This document shows positions 57,610 through 64,000 of a stretch of DNA of 64,000 nt, one piece after another. This DNA comes from Gonocerus acuteangulatus (Eukaryota; Arthropoda; Insecta; Hemiptera; Coreidae), in assembly GCA_946811695.1 (NCBI GenBank), contig OX328123.1, positions 42,745,335-42,809,334 of the forward strand. Reading direction: 5' to 3'. The notes beneath the pieces were generated by a model that was given only the letters and a program-made list of their open reading frames with translations, made no database searches and was not told the origin of the DNA. The translations under genes and the position numbers were made by a program. Each line of letters begins with the position of its first letter. Positions within the stretch are counted from its first letter, which is position 1.

Positions 57610-59810
57610 GGACATTCCCCATGACGTTTCGGGCATGTTTTCTGAAGGCAGCCACCATATTAACTCAGCACGGCATATTTGAAAAGTACTGACCCGTACG
57701 ATAAAATACAAAAATTGTACAATTACCATAAGAATCCATTTCACCTTGTTTTGCAATTAAGATTACTTATGTACACATTAGGTTAACAAAGGTTAATCTT
57801 ACATGAACAAATTGACCAGTACTTTTTTACAAAAATTAGTTGAAAGTAAGAAAAAAAAAATAACAGATGCCGAAAGTAAAACAAATGACAGATAAACACA
57901 TTAGCATCAGCACAACGACAAAGAAACACATTTACACAAAAATAACAGTATTTTTTACGACCATAGCAGTCGATGCACTAAAAAAAAAAAAAAGTGTTAG
58001 AGAGGAGGATTCTGCAACATGGTGTAATGCTGGACCCAAGCAGAGGAGTTTTGAGGTAAGTTGGTAAGAAATAAAAAAAAAAGGAAATTATTAGGGGTTA
58101 AAAGGAGGCAGTGAAAATTGTTAATGTTTTAGAACACACAAATAGGAATCTAGAGACTGTAAAAAAAATACTTCCAGTAATGTTCACAGAGGCTCTGTCT
58201 GTTGCAGAGACACTATGTGAACATCAATAAAAGTAAAGAGATGAAAATTATCCAAAATACCCGTCTAGTATATTATACTGTGGTTGAATAACGAAAGTTT
58301 TTGACCAAGGTTTCGACCAACTTGGGATAAGCACGAATTGGTTTCCGTATCACACCAAAGTGCCTAAAAGCATTTTTCTTGAGGGGACAAAGGGCAATAT
58401 TCTTATTTTCTAAAATAAAATTGTACGATACAAAATTAAATAATGACTTAACGTGACTCAAAAAACAAAATTATGATAAAAAAAAGCTTGAAAGAGCGAG
58501 AAACAACATCCGGTGAAATGCAAAGCAAAGTTTGTTTAAAGTTCCAAGAGAGCCGCTTTGTTCTAACATTGTTTTACCGATATTATCAGCCCATACAACC
58601 ATTCATTAGCTCTTATCGCGCATCGTTTAATTCGGTTTGTTCTCCGCCTCGTGGGGCCAACACTCTTTCCACCGGGCTCAAAGAATTAATTATCAAGTTG
58701 TTATCTGCAATAAAAGTTTCAGAGGGAGAAGGCGATGGTGTGTATTAAGATTAGGCAGATTCAAGTTCCCAACTAACAACGCATAGATGCTCCAAACTGC
58801 TCTAACAACGCGTAGATGCTCCTAATGGCGCTAAGAACGGCGCTAACATCCCAACAGAAATTCATCTTATTGACTTTCACATAGTTATCTTCACATATAT
58901 TATTTAAATGTATTAAAGGAGGCCGAATAGCCGTGAGGTATTGATGCGATTCTCAAATATGAATCGATTGGAATCGAAATGAAAATAACGATCCACAAAA
59001 AATGATCGGTGCGTTCAGATCCATTCAAAATATCGATCGAAAAGATCGATTTACGATATGAATCAATTTCAAGATTACTTAAAATACCTACGAAATTCGT
59101 ATTTCATTTACATTCGAATCTCTTTACATACGAGAATCGCCCATCGTTACTACGTATCGAACTAAATAAGTCCATTTTTCAATTAAAATTATTATAGTAG
59201 TATACCATCAAAAAGGGTCAATCCATTAGAAATCGCCCAAATTTAATAAAATTTGTTGCTCGACATTTTTGATTTTCCTATTTTTTTTTTTACCAGTTAT
59301 TCCCCTATCCTAGGAGATTTTAAAACTACAGTAAAAAAAATGTTCTGGGTCATAGTTCTTTTTGGCGGCCATTTTAAGTTTGAATTTTAACTACTTTTTG
59401 TCCAAAAACAAGTTTAACGTAAATGTATCCGACTCTCTTAATTTCATAGATATCAAAACAGAATAAACACTAAAATTATCAGAACGATGTGTTCTTGATT
59501 TTGTCCCTGCATTGTGTTTTGTAAATAGTATGGAAATTGAAGAAAAAAAATCACGAAAATTGATTGTCATTTAACGTAAAACGGGAATTTTAGAGCTGCA
59601 AAATTATTAAAAAGAAAAGAGACTCAACTTTAATTTTTTTTCTTACATAGATGTATTATATGACTACTTGTAGTAGAAGTTTCTAACTTGAGAACTTGAG
59701 AAAATGATATAAAGTTGGTGACTAAGATTCAACTGGTTCTAGAGTTATACTGCTTCAATGTTGGGCTAAAATTACGTTATAGGCACACAACATTTAATGA
59801 CAATCTATAT
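57610..59810. other. Unassigned spacer
   Basis: A 91-codon open stretch at 58,473-58,748 has no motif I recognise. The segment at about 59,535-59,610 has an inverted partner at 63,872-63,950 (ACGTAAAACGGGA(A/G)TTTTAG), a dispersed repeat. Confidence 0.4.
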
Positions 59811-59811
59811 A

Positions 59812-59960
59812 TATAAAAATCACCTGTAAGTTTGTCTGTCTGTTTGTTCTTTATACAAATCCACACCGTTTGACCAATTTTGACCAAACTTGGCACACAT
59901 GTACTTCTTGATACGGGAAATCTCCTAGGCTAGGTCAAAATAGTCAAATTTCGAAATTTG
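59812..59960 (+). repeat. Family C repeat, copy 2
   Basis: TTTGTCTGTCTGTTTGTTC, ATCCACACCGTTTGACCAAT, CAAACTTGGCACACATGTAC and CCTAGGCTAGGTCAAAA, matching 50,856-51,090. Confidence 0.65.
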
Positions 59961-60820
59961 GTCAAAAGGTCAAAAGTTTTGTTCAAGAAAAATTGGCTAC
60001 ACTGAACCATTCATATTCTGACAGCCATTTTGAATAATGTCTCAAATTTATTTGTTGATGTTCTTGATAATTAGAATAACTCGAACTCATTGATGACTTT
60101 ACATCATTATATAATCATGTATATATAAAATCTTTTAGGCTTCACAGTTCGGAAGTAACGAGTTCCAAACTGTCAATTAAAGAGTGAATTGTTCAGAAAT
60201 AGTAATTTTCTTTCCAGTGTTGCCTAGGTGGATATCAGCAAGCTAAAAAACCTTTCTTCTTTTTTTGTGAAAAGTTTTTCTTTTGCGAACTAAACTTTTC
60301 AGTTTTAACCTTTGTATGTTTATCTAAATTATAGCCGTATATTCTCAAGATTTGGACAAGTAATGTCATATAAGATCAATTTTATTAATTTCTGATGAAA
60401 ATGTAGAGCAACACTGAGCTCCTAGAAGCCATTAACCATTATCCTTTTTTTTTTACGTTTGGTTTCTTTATCTAATTTCCAATACTTTTTAGTTTTAGTA
60501 AAATATTTGTGTTTACCTAAATTATAGCCTTATATTCTTAGAATTTTGACTAATATATATTAATAAGTAATTTAAAATATTAAGTTCTTGATCTGTTGAC
60601 TTTACAGTCGCCATTTTCTTTCCAGTGTTGCCTAGGTGGAGATTAGCAAGCCAACAAAACTTTTTTTTTTTTTTTTTTGTTAAAAGTTTTTCTTTTGCGA
60701 ACAAAACTTTTCAGGTATAACCTTTGTATGTTTATCTAAATTATAGCCTTATATTCTCAGAATTTGGACTAATGTCATATATTAGTAAGTAATTTGAAAT
60801 ATTAAGTTATTGATCTGTGG

Positions 60821-60936
60821 ACTTGCAGGTTCCCGTTTGTTTTCCATAGTTGATTTTTTTATTTGCAAATTGCATTTTATCTCATGCATTTGCTTAACAT
60901 AAACTATGTCTTCAACATTAACCCATGGATCTGTAC
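60821..60936 (-). pseudogene. Family X coding relic, copy 1
   Basis: Minus strand open as TDPWVNVEDIVYVKQMHEIK then CNLQIKKSTMENKREPAS. It matches the 62,083 copy residue for residue over most of its length, so it was once a coding sequence. Confidence 0.55.
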
Positions 60937-61110
60937 AGAACTTTAATAATTTAAATACTTTTAGTTCTTTACCGTACCCCCTAAAATCATCTATATGTAA
61001 CGTACAAAAATGTTGTGATTATCTAAATTATAACCTTATATTGTCAGTTTTTGGATTAATATAATATATTAGTAAGTAATTTGAAATATTAAGTATTTGA
61101 TCTGTTGATT

Positions 61111-61228
61111 TGGAGTTTCCCGTTTGTTTTCCATAGTTAATTTTTTTGTATTTGTGAATTGCATTTTATCTCATGCATTTGCTTAACATAAACTATGTCT
61201 TCAACATTAACCCATTAACCTGCACAGA
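61111..61228 (-). pseudogene. Family X coding relic, copy 2
   Basis: VNVEDIVYVKQMHEIKCNSQ then a stop; otherwise as copy 1. It is the tandem neighbour of copy 1. Confidence 0.5.
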
Positions 61229-61307
61229 ACTTTAATAATTTAAATACTTTTAGTTCTTTAACGTACCACCTAAAATCATCTATGTGTGACATGATATTTA
61301 AACATTT

Positions 61308-61963
61308 GGGTCATTCAATGTCAAATCAACCCAAAAAAATAGGATTTGACACCCATGATCTCAGATTTTAATGAAACTTGGCATGTTCATTCCTTTCATG
61401 GATATAAGTAAGAATATAAAATAGTTTTTCTGAATCTCAAATAGTTTAATTTCATGCTCTGCTAAAGTATTTCAAATTTTGCAGTTATCATCGATTGGAC
61501 AAAGGAAGTGCACTTAGTTCTAGAATATAAATCGTACCTATCGACGGGTGTTGATGACATTTTCTATGACAATACTTCAATAAATATGGAAGCCAGAAAA
61601 AAAAATAATATCAGCATAAAGTAATTACAAATGTTCTGAAAAAATCCTGAAGTGTTAAAATGCACTTTGTAAAAATTAAATATGGCGTTCCACACTAAGT
61701 GGAATGTCATGAAACGATAAAAAGAAAATCACGAAAATATTTTTTTATTATTATTCTAAAAGGTATACACTATCACATGAAAAAATAAAATGTATGGTTT
61801 TTTTCACTATTTAATTTTTTCCCCGTTAAATACAAAAAATTGTTCAATTAAAATTTTAGCTAACAATATATTATTTTTTATAGTACAGCGATTTAATTTT
61901 AAAAACTATAAAAAATAACCCAAAGCTATTCAGAATGAAAACTACCTACATGTACAAAACATT
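61308..61963 (+). repeat. Repeat A, copy 3
   Basis: Starts GGGTCATTCAATGTCAAATC and is collinear with copies 1 and 2 (GAAGCCAGAAAAAAA, GGCGTTCCACACTAAGTGGA). It lacks the LINE and runs directly into the coding relic that starts near 61,925. Confidence 0.7.
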
Positions 61964-62040
61964 CATTACTTCAGTGAAGGGTTTGCTGGGCAATATAAAA
62001 TGAAATACAACTTAATTTTTATCACATGTAACTGCACACC
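61925..62040 (+). pseudogene. Family X relic with SDG..QYK-like motif
   Basis: The plus strand is open as QNENYLHVQNIHYFSEGFAG then QYKMKYNLIF. I recall YFSDGxxxQYKNKxN as a conserved motif, including a likely catalytic Asp, in repeat-associated arthropod proteins. Here the Asp position reads Glu (SEG), so this copy would be dead in any case. Family call from memory only. Confidence 0.4.
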
Positions 62041-62082
62041 AGTTACTAACATTAAAAAATGAAATATTAAGTTTTTGATCTG

Positions 62083-62400
62083 TTAATTTGCTGGTTCCCG
62101 TTTGTTTTCCATAGTTGATTTTTTTATTTGCAAATTGCATTTTATCACATGCATTTGCTCAATAAAAACTATGTCTCTAACGGTAACCCATGGACTGTCC
62201 GAACTTATAGCAGGCTCAACATCTACTTGGCTCATATGGAGAATTGTAGTGTTTGTCATTAAACTAGATGCAACATTAGCAAACTCTACTGAGTATTTTA
62301 CATTTTTAGTTTCAGATTTGCTCATAACTTCCATTAGTGACCAAGGATTTTACTCTTTCTCCCACCCTATCTACTACACGTTTGTCATGAGCTGTAGTAA
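62083..62400 (-). pseudogene. Family X relic, C-terminal side
   Basis: Minus strand: YFTTAHDKRVVDRVGERVKS, then after a shift VKYSVEFANVASSLMTNTTI, HMSQVDVEPAISSDSPW and VRDIVFIEQMHVIKCNLQ to a stop at about 62,083. HDKRVVDRVGERVKSL looks like a decayed HGKGxxDGxGGxxKxL motif with glycines replaced. The order after it (EFA..A.SL...T...MS...VE......PW) agrees with what I recall of the same protein family. Function presumably transposition, unproven. Confidence 0.4.
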
Positions 62401-62419
62401 AATATTTCCGCTAAAACTT

Positions 62420-63049
62420 TTTGTGAAATTTTTCTGAATGTATGTAAAGCAATCTTGACATATATTTATTTTTAAACTGAGACGATGGATTATCACTGTA
62501 AGTAATTTCATTTTGACAAATCATTATTTTTTATTATTATATCATATAATCTTATCAAAAGTGCGTATACAGAATTCATACCTTTATGTTTAGTATCGGA
62601 ACAAATGAGAAAAGTAGTGCATTTGTTTTTGAAAAATAATGCTGCTGTAAATAATTGAACAGTTTCTCATGACCACAATCCTGATTGAATTTTGTTTTAA
62701 CAATCGCAAGAATAAGCCATTGCAAGAACGGACGTTTTCTTTTCATTAATCAGTTATTTTATTTTATTTGATTCATTTATATTCATTCTTTTTTTTTGTA
62801 TTTCTTTCAATTAATTTATAATTTTGATATTATAATTTGTTTCTTTTTCAATATTATTTATTTAAATGTTAACGTCCATTTATTATTAACTACGAATTTT
62901 AGGACGTGTTATCTATAAGTTTTTTATTATTATTTTATTTGCTATACAGGAGTTCTCCTTAGCAAAGGAGTTGGCTTACATATTTATTTAGTTATCTATA
63001 AGTTACCACCCTTTTCTAGCCAGGATAGGGGTGATGCCTTTTCTTTTTT
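62420..63049. other. Unassigned AT-rich spacer
   Basis: Nothing recognised apart from T- and A-rich low-complexity sequence. Confidence 0.4.
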
Positions 63050-63150
63050 CGAAAGAAAAGTCACCGCCCCTAGTGGGAATCGAACCCACGACCTTTGGCA
63101 TGGAGTGTTAAGAGCTCACGCCTTAATCCTCACGGCTACCGGGTCTCCTT
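63035..63150 (-). mobile_element. tRNA-like SINE head with hairpin body
   Basis: Minus strand: GGTAGCCGTGAGGATTAAGG (A box region) and GTGGGTTCGATTCCCAC (B box), followed by GGGGCGGTGA and a CTTTTCTTTCGAAAAAAGAAAAG-type hairpin (63,038-63,060). No closing acceptor stem. Confidence 0.6.
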
Positions 63151-63385
63151 TTCAATATTATTGTTACTATTTTTATTTGTATTATTATTATAGTTGTTAT
63201 CATTACGCTATCATATTTCTCTATTTTAATATTATTATTATACTTTAAAAAAATTATAAAAAAAAAAATGTATATTACTATGATTGTTATGCAGGCAGTA
63301 TTGGAAGATGGAACCTGCAGAACCTAAATGAACTCCCACAGTATAAGGATACTATATTGTGGAACAAAAAAAAGAAAAAGCCATT

Positions 63386-63640
63386 CAATTTGTTCCTCAT
63401 ATAAATCCACAGCTTTTTAGCGATTTTGACCAAACTTGGCACACAGGTAGGGGTTGATACGGGGAGTGTCATAGGCTAGGTCAAAATCATCTGTCAGCTT
63501 TCTGTCTATCTGTTTTTTCCTTATACAAATCCACACCGTTTGACCGATGTTGACCAAACTTGGCACACAGGTAGGTCTTGATACGGGAAGTGTCATAGGC
63601 AAGATGAAAAAAAATCTACCAGCTGTATGTTTGTTTCTTA
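63386..63640 (+). repeat. Family C repeat, copy 3 (two units)
   Basis: Two units of about 130 bp with CCAAACTTGGCACACAGGTA, TTGATACGGG(G/A)AGTGTCATA and CACACCGTTTGACCGA. A (TA)-rich stretch and GAGTAACAGCTAGT follow. Confidence 0.65.
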
Positions 63641-64000
63641 CAACTATATAATATAAAGTTGGTGTAACATGGCACTCTGAGTAACAGCTAGTTCATAGTA
63701 TAAAAGGATTTACCTAGTATTTAAAAGAAATAAAATGTTAATTATTCAACCTGTAATATACACTATTACCACAAAATTCAATAATTAGAAAAGTATAACT
63801 AAATATTTGGAAGAAAAGGTTTTGATCCAATGAGCATACATAAAAAAGCAAAAAAAAAAAAAAGGATTTTTCCTTCTAATAATTTTGCTCTAAAACTCCC
63901 GTTTTACGTTAAATTTCAATAAATTTTCGTGATTTTTTTTTTTCAATTTCAGGAAAAATTGTATTTGTTGTTTCGTTTTTTTTTTTTTTCGCATCTCTTC

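Larger units (their letters stand above)
60180..61300. repeat. Imperfect tandem array with coding relics
   Basis: TATCTAAATTATAGCC...ATATTCTCA recurs at about 60,331, 60,518, 60,735 and 61,020, and GTGTTGCCTAGGTGGA at 60,219 and 60,625. The last two units, about 287 bp apart, each contain the family X coding relic. Confidence 0.6.

Noticed and set aside
57314..57658. 114-codon minus-strand open frame
   Set aside because: The plus strand here encodes a recognisable LINE C-terminal knuckle; the longer minus frame is its shadow.
58473..58748. 91-codon open frame as a gene
   Set aside because: No motif, start context or repeat support; I could not separate it from chance.

Overview
This is an AT-rich stretch of nuclear DNA from an animal, almost certainly an arthropod. 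Reasons: 5'-truncated Jockey-type and R1/LOA-like LINEs, a Gypsy/Mdg4-type LTR retrotransposon with an arthropod-style gag knuckle and a tRNA-Trp primer site, mariner, pogo/Tigger, piggyBac, PIF/Harbinger and hAT-type DNA-transposon debris, tRNA-headed SINEs, and very long (TA)n and (TC)n microsatellites. I cannot name the species. No bacterial-style gene organisation, rRNA, functional tRNA or CRISPR array is present. No host gene can be asserted; two short open stretches (minus strand, about 19.25-19.43 kb and 36.8-37.19 kb) are the only candidates for host exons. Essentially everything recognisable is mobile DNA, mostly decayed. Layout, 0-14.7 kb: a mariner-like MITE (688-1466); a 2.67-kb foldback-like element whose inverted ends are built of about 0.5-kb tandem units (2828-5497); a dispersed repeat called repeat A here (6375-8345), split by a Jockey LINE (6603-7775) and followed by a SINE and a coding relic (8952-9155); a hairpin/(TA)n repeat (family A, 9494); a 351-bp tandem duplication; a mariner transposase relic (10.8 kb); a hAT-like MITE (12.07 kb); and an inverted, LINE-free copy of repeat A (12.69-13.46 kb). 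14.7-24.8 kb: an R1/LOA-like LINE with endonuclease, reverse transcriptase and RNase H (14,867-18,684) between identical 119-bp direct repeats; family B repeats; a 1-kb long-armed inverted-repeat element (22,641-23,676); and a pogo/Tigger relic. 24.8-29.5 kb: a complete but inactivated Gypsy element with LTRs, PBS, gag, protease, RT-RNase H, integrase and PPT. 29.5-42.6 kb: a second family A copy, a piggyBac relic, SINE heads, a PIF/Harbinger element carrying a MADF-like relic (33,984-34,761), a possible solo LTR, a partial second copy of the foldback element (38,360-39,775), a SINE with an apparent poly(T) tail (40,044-40,423) and a second Harbinger-like MITE (40,828-41,265). 42.6-64 kb: a TIR element with a perfect 8-bp target duplication and an unrecognised coding relic (45,514-46,620), three more LINE relics and one clean Jockey insertion (53,816-54,641), a palindromic element (52.08-52.4 kb), and, at 60.8-62.4 kb, several coding relics of what looks like one undescribed or poorly described transposase-like family associated with repeat A. 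Working relationships: the LINEs would supply the target-primed retroposition machinery that SINEs borrow, while the MITEs depend on transposases encoded elsewhere. The most informative signals are structural: target-site duplications, paralogous empty sites and mirrored arrays. All family assignments rest on motifs read by eye; no database search was possible.
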